DNA from: JBMNMS01 sp050953445
GTDB lineage: Bacteria > Bacillota > Clostridia > Peptostreptococcales > Anaerovoracaceae
Assembly: GCA_050953445.1 (NCBI GenBank)
Contig: JBMNMS010000002.1
Location: forward strand, 434,001 to 498,000
DNA: 64,000 nucleotides
Direction: 5' to 3'
A program made the position numbers and the translations under genes. Below, piece by piece: positions 1 to 8,913 of the stretch; within the stretch, counting starts at the first letter, position 1; each line of letters starts with the position of its first letter. The notes beneath the pieces are model-generated. The model made no database searches. It was given only the letters and a program-made list of their open reading frames with translations, and was not told the DNA's origin.

Positions 1-1392
1 ATCTAAAGGATCCTTGTTCAACAATGCATCCATCTCCCCCTGGGGCATGGAAAAAGGATTGTGGGTAAATTCAACCTGTCCGCTTTCCTCATTTATGCCA
101 TACATGGGGAAATCAACTATGAAACACATCTCATACCTATTGCGATCGATAAGATTCATCCTGTTTCCCAATTCGGTTCGTATTTGACCTGCGAACACGT
201 TCACATATTTATCTACATCGGAAATAAAGAACAGGGTATCCTCCTCCATAAGGCTAAGCCTGTCCATCAGATCACTCTGTTTTTCCTCAGATAAGAACTT
301 TACAATGGGCCCCTTCAAAACATTATCTTCCAGTACTGAGATATATCCAAGGCCTTTCATCCCTATTTCGGTGGCAAATTTCAACATATTTTCAAAGAAT
401 GATTTGGGCATTCTTGCACAATTGTGTACCACAATGCCTCTTACAGGCTTGTTTTTGAAAGGCATGAAATCAACTTCCGCAAAGTAATCCGACAAATCTT
501 CGATTATGAGTGGATTCCTCAAATCCGGCTTGTCGGTGCCATATTTCAGCATGCACTCTCCATAGGGTATCCTTGGAAAGGGTATCGGCGTAACATGTTT
601 GTCGGAAAATTCATTAAAAGTATCGTACAATACCTTTTCCGCCACTGCAAAAACATCATCCTGTGTTGCAAAGGCCATTTCAAAGTCTAACTGATAGAAT
701 TCGCCGGGGGAGCGATCCAACCTTGCATCCTCATCTCGAAAACAGGGAGCTATTTGAAAATATTTATCGAATCCGGAAACCATATATAGCTGTTTAAAAA
801 CCTGAGGTGCCTGGGGCAAAGCATAGAACTTTCCATGATGCTTTCTGCTTGGAACCAGGTAGTCTCTGGCCCCCTCCGGGGATGAAGACGTGAGAATAGG
901 GGTTTGCAATTCTAAAAATCCCAATTTGTTCATACCCGTTCTCAGATGATTTATTATCTGTGACCTTAAAATAATATTGTCATGTACCTTTGGATTTCTT
1001 AAATCTAAGAAGCGGTATCTTAGCCGAATATCCTCCCTGGTTGCCGTGGAAGCATCTATTTCAAAGGGCAATTGGTTCGAAGCTTCTCCTAAAATGGTAA
1101 GGGATTCAGCCCGTACTTCAATATACCCGGTTTTCAATTTCGGGTTCACAGTTTCCTTGTCTCTGGCCACCACTTCCCCCTCTATGCGTATTACGGTTTC
1201 CTTATTAACCCTATCCAGCATTTTTTCGTCGTTAACCACCACCTGGGTCACACCATAATGATCCCGCAGGTCAATAAAGATAACCCCTCCATGATTCCTT
1301 ATGGCGTCCACCCAACCCGATAGCCTTACCCTATCGGGAATGACCTTTGTCAATTCATTGCATAGATGAGTCCTATAGATATTCTCCTTCAT
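1..1392 (-). CDS. aspS: Aspartyl-tRNA synthetase, C-terminus outside window
   Basis: This gene charges tRNA-Asp with aspartate in the cytoplasm. The translated 5' part begins MKENIYRTHLCNEL and shows the N-terminal OB-fold anticodon-binding region (RVRLSGWVDAIRNHG), then class II motif 2 (FRDEDARLDRSPGEF) and the insertion (GAD) region of the bacterial-type enzyme. The start at 1390-1392 follows a purine-rich stretch (AAGAGGTGG). The 3' end with motif 3 lies beyond position 1. It is transcribed from its own promoter through a T-box leader, so expression should respond to uncharged tRNA-Asp. Whether it is a discriminating or non-discriminating (Asp/Asn) enzyme cannot be settled from the visible part. 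Confidence 0.95.
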   Translation of the reverse strand, partial: MKENIYRTHLCNELTKVIPDRVRLSGWVDAIRNHGGVIFIDLRDHYGVTQVVVNDEKMLDRVNKETVIRIEGEVVARDKETVNPKLKTGYIEVRAESLTILGEASNQLPFEIDASTATREDIRLRYRFLDLRNPKVHDNIILRSQIINHLRTGMNKLGFLELQTPILTSSSPEGARDYLVPSRKHHGKFYALPQAPQVFKQLYMVSGFDKYFQIAPCFRDEDARLDRSPGEFYQLDFEMAFATQDDVFAVAEKVLYDTFNEFSDKHVTPIPFPRIPYGECMLKYGTDKPDLRNPLIIEDLSDYFAEVDFMPFKNKPVRGIVVHNCARMPKSFFENMLKFATEIGMKGLGYISVLEDNVLKGPIVKFLSEEKQSDLMDRLSLMEEDTLFFISDVDKYVNVFAGQIRTELGNRMNLIDRNRYEMCFIVDFPMYGINEESGQVEFTHNPFSMPQGEMDALLNKDPLD

Positions 1393-1432
1393 TCTTACCA
1401 CCTCTTAATCTAATCAAATCAATCTCAAAAAA

Positions 1433-1660
1433 TAAAAACGCCCCAAAACCCACATGGTATGAGTAATCGGGACGAGAAAGTCGGTTTCCCGCGGTGCCAC
1501 CCGTTTTGATGCGAACAAGCCCGCACCCACTTAAGATAGTATTCAATTTCACATAAAAGAGTGTTGCCCTGATCTTATTGCTCTGATCGATGTTTGCAGC
1601 CTAAGACATCGAATCTCTAACAGGCTTTGGTCAAAAACAGAGGTCTCTTTTGCGTAAATT
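1433..1660 (-). promoter_or_regulatory. T-box riboswitch leader of aspS
   Basis: On the minus strand the conserved T-box core GGGTGGCACCGCGGG is present (plus positions 1488-1502). It is followed by a GC-rich inverted repeat (CGTCCC paired with GGGGCG) that ends in a T-rich tract at about 1433-1440, which is the terminator alternative. The element fills the space between the promoter and aspS. By family knowledge, binding of uncharged tRNA to the T-box stabilises the antiterminator. The specifier should be an Asp codon; I did not fold Stem I to assign it. Confidence 0.92.
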
Positions 1661-1687
1661 ATATAGCAAAATACAGAATAATGTCAA
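1658..1687 (-). promoter_or_regulatory. Sigma-A-type promoter for the aspS T-box transcript
   Basis: The minus strand has a perfect TTGACA (plus 1682-1687) and a perfect TATAAT (plus 1658-1663) separated by 18 bp. It sits just after the stop codon of the asparaginase gene and immediately before the T-box leader, so aspS can be transcribed independently of the upstream gene. Confidence 0.8.
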
Positions 1688-1691
1688 GCAT

Positions 1692-2744
1692 TTAGACGTT
1701 CTCCCCCGGGTTTTTCCCTACATATTTCATACTCAAATCTATCAGAATTTGAGCATATGCGGTTTCAAGCGACATGTTGATTAAGGGAATTATATCCGAT
1801 CCTAAAATGGCATCAGCTGTCTCATATCTGTCCTTTTTCCTACTGACAATATCCTCATCAAAGGGGGCTATATACAACGGTATCCCTCGCTCCCTGCACC
1901 TTTTATTAAAATACAATATAGAATAGGGAGACTCATCCCCACCTTCCGTACAAGCTGTAAAGGAATGATAAGTTTCATGAACTACTGCTTGCACACGGGT
2001 GCTATCAAGATCGATGTGATCATAATTCAAACCGACATAAGGCCTTATTATAATTATCTCTCCCGCCAATCTTTTTATCCTATACAGCAGGGGGCTACAT
2101 CTGGCCGTGATGGTTCCATCAGACTCCTTTATACCTGCTATAATGGGTTTCTCATGGCTGCATTTGATTAGATGACCGTTCTCCATATAACCAAAAACCT
2201 TACCAAAAGCATAGTCATATTCATCGATGAAGGTCAGAGACTGTTTAATCTGGCATCCTGGGTACACCATGCTCTTACCTCTTTTATTCCTGAATATTAC
2301 ATATGCGCCTTCCAATCCGGAATTACGAATGAAATCCACCGCGTTTTCAAAATTCGAATGACCGTTGCTCCTTTTATCATAAAGATTATAATCGGCCCCT
2401 ACAAAGACCACGGGTTTTTTTATCCCAAGGAGGAGTCTGTCAAAAAGGGCTGCGGTCCAGGCCAGAGTATCGGTGCCGTGAGTGATAATTACTCCATCAA
2501 AGTCCTCTATGGAGCTTTTTTGCATTGTCTCGATTAAAACATTCCATTTGTCTATGGTTAAATTTTCACTGAGAGTCCTTAAAGGCTCTAAGGTGACAAA
2601 CTCCACATCCCCTTCTCCGGATTTCCTTTGCTTCTCAAAATGCTCTATTAGATAGTATCTTCCATCCCCTATGCCCATCACTCCTTCTTCATCAGGCACA
2701 CCGCAGCCAATGGTTCCCCCTGTAAAGATTACCAGTATCTTCAT
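1692..2744 (-). CDS. ansA: L-asparaginase, cytoplasmic type
   Basis: This is predicted to hydrolyse L-asparagine to aspartate and ammonia. The 350-residue protein has both asparaginase signatures: TGGT near residues 8-11 with the nucleophile threonine, and HGTD near 89-92. No signal peptide is visible, so a cytoplasmic (type I) role is likely. A ribosome binding site AAGGGAG precedes the ATG. It lies directly upstream of the aspS T-box unit on the same strand; a product that feeds aspartate next to aspartyl-tRNA synthetase is suggestive, but the promoter between them argues for separate control. A Glu-tRNA(Gln) amidotransferase GatD-like role is less likely because the protein is short and stands alone. 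Confidence 0.85.
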   Translation of the reverse strand: MKILVIFTGGTIGCGVPDEEGVMGIGDGRYYLIEHFEKQRKSGEGDVEFVTLEPLRTLSENLTIDKWNVLIETMQKSSIEDFDGVIITHGTDTLAWTAALFDRLLLGIKKPVVFVGADYNLYDKRSNGHSNFENAVDFIRNSGLEGAYVIFRNKRGKSMVYPGCQIKQSLTFIDEYDYAFGKVFGYMENGHLIKCSHEKPIIAGIKESDGTITARCSPLLYRIKRLAGEIIIIRPYVGLNYDHIDLDSTRVQAVVHETYHSFTACTEGGDESPYSILYFNKRCRERGIPLYIAPFDEDIVSRKKDRYETADAILGSDIIPLINMSLETAYAQILIDLSMKYVGKNPGENV

Positions 2745-2831
2745 GATTACACTCCCTTATGGTTATTTGAATTTATTATCCCTCAATAAAAGTAAATCAT
2801 GTGTCCAATTTACTGTCAATACGTGCTCCAC

Positions 2832-2861
2832 GATAAAACCGCCCTTTCGGGCGGTATTATC
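2832..2861 (-). terminator. Hairpin downstream of the large surface protein gene
   Basis: This is a strong inverted repeat with core ACCGCCC-TTTC-GGGCGGT, extended by near-matching GATAA/TTATC flanks. It is 29 bp beyond the stop of the surface protein gene. The T tract on the minus strand is short, so terminator activity is likely rather than certain. Confidence 0.6.
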
Positions 2862-2889
2862 AATTCATGTTATTCTGTTTTAGATTCCT

Positions 2890-5800
2890 TTATTCAGTTT
2901 CTTCTTCTCTTCTGCGTCCAAAGCCCCAGGCCGATGCTGCCGCTCCCAATCCAGCTATTACAAGTGCTACCATGTAAGCATATAACATGTTGGTTTTGGT
3001 AGGATCATCCGTTCTGGGAGAACCATCCAAAGGTACCTTCTCATCCGGTATCACAGTGGTTCCGGGCTTATCCCCAAGGGGAGGCTGCTCATCAGGTATG
3101 GTTACAGTTCCATCACCATCTTCATCGCCAGGCCCCAACGGAACATCCTCATCGGGAATTGTTGTTGCTTCCAGCAGATAGTATAGATCTAACTTATATA
3201 GTGTATTTGCTCTTTCAAGTACTACCGACTCTGTACTTTCATCTCCCTGGAAGGTATAAAGGTTACCTCCGTAGTTGCGATAAGAAGAGCTGTTTCCATC
3301 GACGGTTACCTTATGATCCGGTAAAGCGTTCCTTTCTGCCCTGCTAAGGGTTACAACACTTTCCTCAACCTTGTCGGTGTAGGATACATTTCCGTCTCCG
3401 TCAACTGTGCCATAGTGGCGAATTACCTGATATTTATATACCGAGCTTCCGCCATCACCGCCTCCTCCACCAGATGTAGTCCTCTCATAGTAGAGATGGA
3501 GTATGGCTGCATTTTCCTCGCCGGCATTAAGCAGTGTAATTGACGGCTCTCCCTTGTCAGAAATGTAGTTATATGTGTTACCACCAAATTGCTTGTATGC
3601 CTCATCAGCCTGTGATGCCTGAGTAATCACATCGTTATAACTACCTTTAACAAGTTCTCCCTCTACTATGGTCTCTGCTCCCGGCACACCATTGTGAATG
3701 GTTGTGTAGTGTCTCCATACGATGTAGTAGTAGTCTCTTGCGATGTTGGTAACTTCGATGATGATATTTCCACCTTGATCCTCATAAGGAGTTCCATATT
3801 CAGTACGATATCCTGGAACCTCTATTTCCTGAACGCTATAAACGATTTCTGCCCTGGTCACTTCTGTGTATTTTGGCAAATCTTCGAATACACCGACCCA
3901 GCCATCATCGGCCGTCACATCGATAACCCTGCCTTCCACCGGATTTCCGTCTGCAAGAAGCTGGAATGTCACCTTATCTCTATTACCGACTATGGGGCTG
4001 CCACCGCCTGAAAGCATCATCATCATGGGTATAGGCCCTATTTCGTCATTTCCATCGTCCCATTCTTTATAAACAATAACGTCAATATATTTTTGGTCTA
4101 TGATGTTTTTTATCACCGGACCAGCTACTTCACTGGTATAACCGGGAACATCATTTTCTGTTACGGAATAAGCATAAGGTTTACCATATTCATCATATTT
4201 GTCTAAGCCGGTAAAAGTATGTTTCTTTTCACCGTTATTTAAAATATAACTATCCACTTCAGATTTTACGCCTTTGCTATCTGTCTTCCACAGGGTAATC
4301 TCAATAGATGGATGTACCATATCAGCAGGTGCAACCCAAATTTTGCTTACCTCATAGGATAGACTGCCATCTTGTACTATTGTGTTAGTTACATCTAAAC
4401 CGTTAATTGATGTATTGTACCCGGCAACGGGGTCCTCAGATACAGTGTAGTTGTACTGGTTCCAGTTAGCATCATATACAGGCCATAGTCCATCTGAACC
4501 TTCTTCGCCATTGATAAATGTGTACGCTGTTTCCCCATTTCCTAAAGTCACACTTGCAACTTCCACGCCGTTCTGTTTGAGGCGTATGGTAATATCGTTA
4601 TGATTTGTTCCATCGGGATCTATCCAGGTTTTAACACCGGCCAATCTCTTGTATTGTTGATTCATTGTGTTGGTTACCACAAATTCACCATTTTCCGCTT
4701 TTGAAATCTGTGTACTGTATCCATTTACAGCAACCTCGCGTACAGTGTATTCGTAGCGTTTGCCTTCACCATTATACAAGGGTGCGGTAAAGCTGAAATT
4801 CTTATTAGAATCGGTTACCGTCGCTGTTTCACCTGTAAACTCCCAGCTACCCGAAGCATCCTCCAGCTTCTTCCACAATTGAATTGTTACAGGATCATGC
4901 AGGATTCCCGCCGGTTCATTCCATTTCTTGCTGCCCTTTATAGTGGTATTACCTTTGATGGTGTTTATGATATTGTTCCCTTCATAGGAAGTGTTGTAGC
5001 CGGAAATATTGATTTCCTCAACGCTGTATACATAGGGTACGATCTCTTCTTTTGTTACCGTTTCAACAATATCATTTCCTTCTTCATCTTCCCCTACTAC
5101 AACCTCTTCATCAACTTCCACAACATGGTATTTGGGAAGATTTTCGAAGCTATAGTTATAATCTGCAGAGTTTGCCGGGAAATGTTTGGATTTATTATCC
5201 ATACGCTGGCCATCTTGGAGCAGGTAAACCGTTATGGCAGGTTTATCCACATCAGAAGGCTGTCTCCAGATTTTTTGTCCGCTTAAAGATGTCTCATCGT
5301 CCAAAACAGCAGTATTTGTCACCGTGAAACTCTCTTGATCACATTTACCGGAATATCCCTCCACCGGGTTTTCTGAAATAGTGTATACGAATAACTTTCC
5401 ATTTCCATCGTATTTGTCCAGATTAGAGAACTCAAAGGAGGTCTCGCCATGTCCAAGAACAACGGAATCAATTTTTGCACCGTTCTTCAACAGATTGATT
5501 GTAACATTAGGATGTTCACCCTCAAACCCCGGTAAATCAATCCAAACCTTATTACCACTTACACTTGTTTTACCTGTTAAGGTGTTTTTGATGTTATAAC
5601 CATCTACTACAGATACATATCCATCTACACCAACTTCTTTAATTATATAGCTATGTTTTTGAACCTTTCCATCATTACCAAGAGCTTCTTTGAACTTCTT
5701 AAGTTTAATTTCATTGTCGCTCTCGAACTTGTATTTCCAGCTATTGGATGCAGAGACTTCCTTCTCCATAAGTTTGATTCCATCTCTCCAAAGCTCTACG

Positions 5801-8289
5801 GTAATTTGGGCTGGTCTTTGAGAAACTCCATCCTCATCTGCCCATGTTTTTTCTCCTTCAATTACGATTTCTTCATTGTTTATCCTATTGACAAATGTTG
5901 TTATATTCCCTTCCGTCAATTCACTTTCTTTTGAATATCCATCAGGCACTGCCTCGTGAACAGCATAAGTTATTATCTGTCCCTGCTCATCATATTGATC
6001 AAGTTCTGTGAAATTAGCAGTCCAATTGTTGTTGCTGGACAAAACTTTTGTATTATTTGTTGCCACCCCATTTTTATGAAGGGTAACAGTCACTGATGGC
6101 GGATTATCGCCTTCATAGGTCTGCCATTGTTTTTTGGCAGTTACAGTTATCTTTTCCTGATTAATTAAATTGGTTACAACAAATCCATCATTTTTATTTC
6201 CGGTTACCGTTGTAGTGAAATTATCAAGCTGGCTTCCATCAGATTTTGTTTCTTTAACCTCATAAATCCAATCATTGCCGGTTTCCTGATTGATTTTGGG
6301 CACATTTTTAAATGTGTGTTTCCAAGGAGACTCTCCAAGTACTTTCTCTAAAATTACATTGCCTTCATCTCCTGCAGAAGCTTTTTGTACCAGTTGGATT
6401 TTAATTGGCACTATACAATTTGAAGGTGAAAGCCATACCTTTTCTACTTCTATATTTATTGGTATTTGTTTTAGTTTATTTTTAAACTTCAATTCTGCCG
6501 GATTAACAGCATCCCCTTTCTCGTCTTTTAGCACAACCTGACCCCAGGCTACCTCCACATCGTATTTAACTCCACTTACCTCATATGCCGATCCCGCCGG
6601 TAAGGAAACTTCCTCCATGGTATAACTGCCCGAAGGTATGTTATTGAAACTTACCTTGCCGTTTGCTCCGGATACTGCTGAAATTACGTGGTCTTCATTG
6701 GATTCGTTTATAAGATTGAAGACCGCACCGCTTACAGGAATAGCATCATTATGATATGCTACCTTATCAAACTCAAAGCTTCCATATAGCCCTTTAACCG
6801 ATGGGATGTTGAAATAGGAGGTTCTTTCTTCACTTGAACCTTCTACAACATTACCATTGGCATCTATAACCTCTTCTTTAAAGAAGTATTTGAGAGAAGT
6901 TGCCTCGTTGGCCGGATGCAATTGGCCATCAATAACACCTACATGGAGCGGGTTAAGCCTAACCCTGTATTTTAACTGATATTTATATATGTTCCCGGTT
7001 TTAGTCGGTGTATCGTTCTTCAAATCCCACACAAGCTGATGATCAGCCTCTTCATAGCGCCGATATGAATTGCCGTTAAGCGCAATATGGGAAGCCACAT
7101 TAACCGAATCATCCACATCGAAAATCATGTATTCGGGTAAAGGGTCTGTAACGGTCCAGGCTTCAACGGACATACTTATCAATTGTGCAATGCTTTCGAA
7201 AACCAGACCTATATTCTCTCCCGCTTCAAATACTCTATTGGAGAAATAACCCAACCAATTTTTTATCGGAACATCTACAGTTTTGTAATTACTTCCTTGC
7301 GTTCTTTCTTTCACTTTTACCGTAACATTACCGGTAGCGTAAGCAATGCTATATAATGTGATATTATCCTTTGTTATGTCAAGGGCCACGCCGGTATTAG
7401 GATTGTTATATTTGCTGTAGACAGGTTCGCTGTCAGCGATAGTGGAAACATTCCCTCCGCCTTTCACCCCTGCAATGAAGGTCAAACTACTTCTATTTGC
7501 GCTACTAGAAACATGAAATGTTGGAACTCCATCTGTAAGCATAATAATATAAACATTATCTGTGGTGGGATAATTCGAGCTTTGTTTAAATGCCTTCATA
7601 TTATTGTGAGCAAGCAACAAACCACCCTCAATGTTGGTTCCAACGTTATCATTAATTGTTATGCCTTCGATTTGGTTTTTGGCAGTGACTTTATTATTGC
7701 CCACCGCCACATTGGTCCAATCCATCAATCTTGACGCATCCGAGCCAAATTGTACTATGGACAACCACCGGTCAGCGCCATCTGCACCACCTGCAAAACT
7801 ATCGATAAAAGCCTTTGCCCCTGCTTTGGCTTTAGTGATTCTGCGATTGCTATTGTTATTTGTGGTATTACCATTCAAATCCCATTTCATACTGCTGGAT
7901 ACGTCCATAACCAGCACAACCGCAGCATCGGGAGATTTCACTAATTCATCCAAGTCTTCCATGGTCTCCACGGCCAAAGTGATATCGAAGACATTTTCCT
8001 CATCGGTGCCCTCTATTGTTTTATTCATCCACAGAGCATCAATTTCATCTCCGTTGTGTTTAGTCATCTTTTCGACTATCTGGGTATTACCCTCCCCTAA
8101 CATTTCAACAGGATCCAGTATTTCGCCATCACCTTGGCTTACTTTGAAATAGTCGCCTATCTGCAGCTGGCTACTAGGTCCCTCAGCTAATGCTCCCATG
8201 GGCATCATGGTTACTACCATGATTATACTCAGCAATATGGATATCTTTTTGCTGATGGGTTTGTTTCTACTAGTATACATTTTTTTCAC
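2890..8289 (-). CDS. Giant VWA and Cna-B repeat surface protein
   Basis: This is a 1799-residue putative cell-wall adhesin or pilin-like protein. An N-terminal signal peptide (charged start, hydrophobic stretch near residues 15-36) precedes a von Willebrand A domain with an intact MIDAS motif DVSSS at 129-133. A SpaA-like domain follows (about 520-630), then nine Cna-B type domains recognisable by repeated K-x-W openings and GY...NTI closings. Two related Y-x-V-x-R-x-Y modules, a Gly-rich linker and three IPDE-x-(V/P)PL spacers come next. The C-terminus has a hydrophobic segment and an RRREEE tail. Where LPxTG is expected the protein has SPRTD (residues 1757-1761). The ninth Cna-B domain carries a Met4-Leu-Ser-Gly3 insertion. 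A ribosome binding site AAAGGAG precedes the ATG. It lies downstream of the 60-residue WQG protein and probably shares its transcript. No sortase gene is visible nearby. Confidence 0.85.
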   Translation of the reverse strand: MKKMYTSRNKPISKKISILLSIIMVVTMMPMGALAEGPSSQLQIGDYFKVSQGDGEILDPVEMLGEGNTQIVEKMTKHNGDEIDALWMNKTIEGTDEENVFDITLAVETMEDLDELVKSPDAAVVLVMDVSSSMKWDLNGNTTNNNSNRRITKAKAGAKAFIDSFAGGADGADRWLSIVQFGSDASRLMDWTNVAVGNNKVTAKNQIEGITINDNVGTNIEGGLLLAHNNMKAFKQSSNYPTTDNVYIIMLTDGVPTFHVSSSANRSSLTFIAGVKGGGNVSTIADSEPVYSKYNNPNTGVALDITKDNITLYSIAYATGNVTVKVKERTQGSNYKTVDVPIKNWLGYFSNRVFEAGENIGLVFESIAQLISMSVEAWTVTDPLPEYMIFDVDDSVNVASHIALNGNSYRRYEEADHQLVWDLKNDTPTKTGNIYKYQLKYRVRLNPLHVGVIDGQLHPANEATSLKYFFKEEVIDANGNVVEGSSEERTSYFNIPSVKGLYGSFEFDKVAYHNDAIPVSGAVFNLINESNEDHVISAVSGANGKVSFNNIPSGSYTMEEVSLPAGSAYEVSGVKYDVEVAWGQVVLKDEKGDAVNPAELKFKNKLKQIPINIEVEKVWLSPSNCIVPIKIQLVQKASAGDEGNVILEKVLGESPWKHTFKNVPKINQETGNDWIYEVKETKSDGSQLDNFTTTVTGNKNDGFVVTNLINQEKITVTAKKQWQTYEGDNPPSVTVTLHKNGVATNNTKVLSSNNNWTANFTELDQYDEQGQIITYAVHEAVPDGYSKESELTEGNITTFVNRINNEEIVIEGEKTWADEDGVSQRPAQITVELWRDGIKLMEKEVSASNSWKYKFESDNEIKLKKFKEALGNDGKVQKHSYIIKEVGVDGYVSVVDGYNIKNTLTGKTSVSGNKVWIDLPGFEGEHPNVTINLLKNGAKIDSVVLGHGETSFEFSNLDKYDGNGKLFVYTISENPVEGYSGKCDQESFTVTNTAVLDDETSLSGQKIWRQPSDVDKPAITVYLLQDGQRMDNKSKHFPANSADYNYSFENLPKYHVVEVDEEVVVGEDEEGNDIVETVTKEEIVPYVYSVEEINISGYNTSYEGNNIINTIKGNTTIKGSKKWNEPAGILHDPVTIQLWKKLEDASGSWEFTGETATVTDSNKNFSFTAPLYNGEGKRYEYTVREVAVNGYSTQISKAENGEFVVTNTMNQQYKRLAGVKTWIDPDGTNHNDITIRLKQNGVEVASVTLGNGETAYTFINGEEGSDGLWPVYDANWNQYNYTVSEDPVAGYNTSINGLDVTNTIVQDGSLSYEVSKIWVAPADMVHPSIEITLWKTDSKGVKSEVDSYILNNGEKKHTFTGLDKYDEYGKPYAYSVTENDVPGYTSEVAGPVIKNIIDQKYIDVIVYKEWDDGNDEIGPIPMMMMLSGGGSPIVGNRDKVTFQLLADGNPVEGRVIDVTADDGWVGVFEDLPKYTEVTRAEIVYSVQEIEVPGYRTEYGTPYEDQGGNIIIEVTNIARDYYYIVWRHYTTIHNGVPGAETIVEGELVKGSYNDVITQASQADEAYKQFGGNTYNYISDKGEPSITLLNAGEENAAILHLYYERTTSGGGGGDGGSSVYKYQVIRHYGTVDGDGNVSYTDKVEESVVTLSRAERNALPDHKVTVDGNSSSYRNYGGNLYTFQGDESTESVVLERANTLYKLDLYYLLEATTIPDEDVPLGPGDEDGDGTVTIPDEQPPLGDKPGTTVIPDEKVPLDGSPRTDDPTKTNMLYAYMVALVIAGLGAAASAWGFGRRREEETE

Positions 8290-8349
8290 TCCTTTCTAAT
8301 CTTCTATCGTTATGATTCAAACTTTAACTTATTACCCTCAGGCTCAAAA

Positions 8350-8532
8350 TCAAGCCCCATTACTAAGGTTTTCCTCGTTTAGTGCGCTATCCAAAAGCCT
8401 TATCATTTCCAGCAGGCTTCTGAAATTCTCTTTGCTGTTTTTATCCAGCCATGTTACTGTGCCCTGCCAAGTTGCATTTTGATTGTTGTGTATCCTTATT
8501 AAAAAATTACCCTTTTCCTTTAAGTTATCCAT
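8350..8532 (-). CDS. Small WQG-domain protein
   Basis: This is a 60-residue protein of unknown function with no signal peptide or membrane segment. It reads F-L-I-R-I-H-N-N-Q-N-A-TWQG, then a W-L-D turn, then FRSLLEMIRLLD. The same pattern (QN-x-TWQG, D, F-x-S, E-(M/L)-IR-x-(L/I)-D) forms the C-terminal half of the protein encoded at 10167-10598, so the two are paralogues of one small domain. The ATG is preceded by AAGGATGGTGAGG. It is the first gene on the minus strand of the divergent region and lies 60 bp upstream of the surface protein gene. A regulatory or chaperone role for the surface protein is possible but is inference from position only. Confidence 0.7.
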   Translation of the reverse strand: MDNLKEKGNFLIRIHNNQNATWQGTVTWLDKNSKENFRSLLEMIRLLDSALNEENLSNGA

Positions 8533-8913
8533 GAAGCCTCACCATCCTTATATGATTAGGAAAAGCTATAGAAACCACTTGTTACCATATATAATAACCA
8601 TTTAAGGATACACTTCGGTTACACTATTAAAAAAACACAATTATGTGGAGCCTTTTGTGCCGGCTGCCATTCCATTACAAAACAATATTGAAAATTGCCA
8701 AAACCCTTGAATAATCAGCCCTTGACGGGGGCGTTAATTTTGAATAACCGAAAATTTACCCATTTATGGTGTAAGAAAAAAACTGTTTTTACGGCCATTT
8801 TCATTTATTTCTTTCTTTTTTATATAAATTAAGTTATACTAATAGCGTAATGTGGAAGGATTAGGAAAAATTCTTGCTGTGTTTTAACCATAAAAATCGG
8901 GGGAGAATATTCT
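8533..8913. promoter_or_regulatory. Divergent intergenic region with promoters both ways
   Basis: This 380-bp AT-rich stretch separates the surface-protein unit from the BTAD regulator unit. A TATACT hexamer at about 8834-8839 is a candidate -10 for the regulator, but no convincing -35 lies upstream. No ORF or strong hairpin was seen. The region must contain the start sites of both units and is the obvious place for BTAD regulator binding. Confidence 0.5.
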
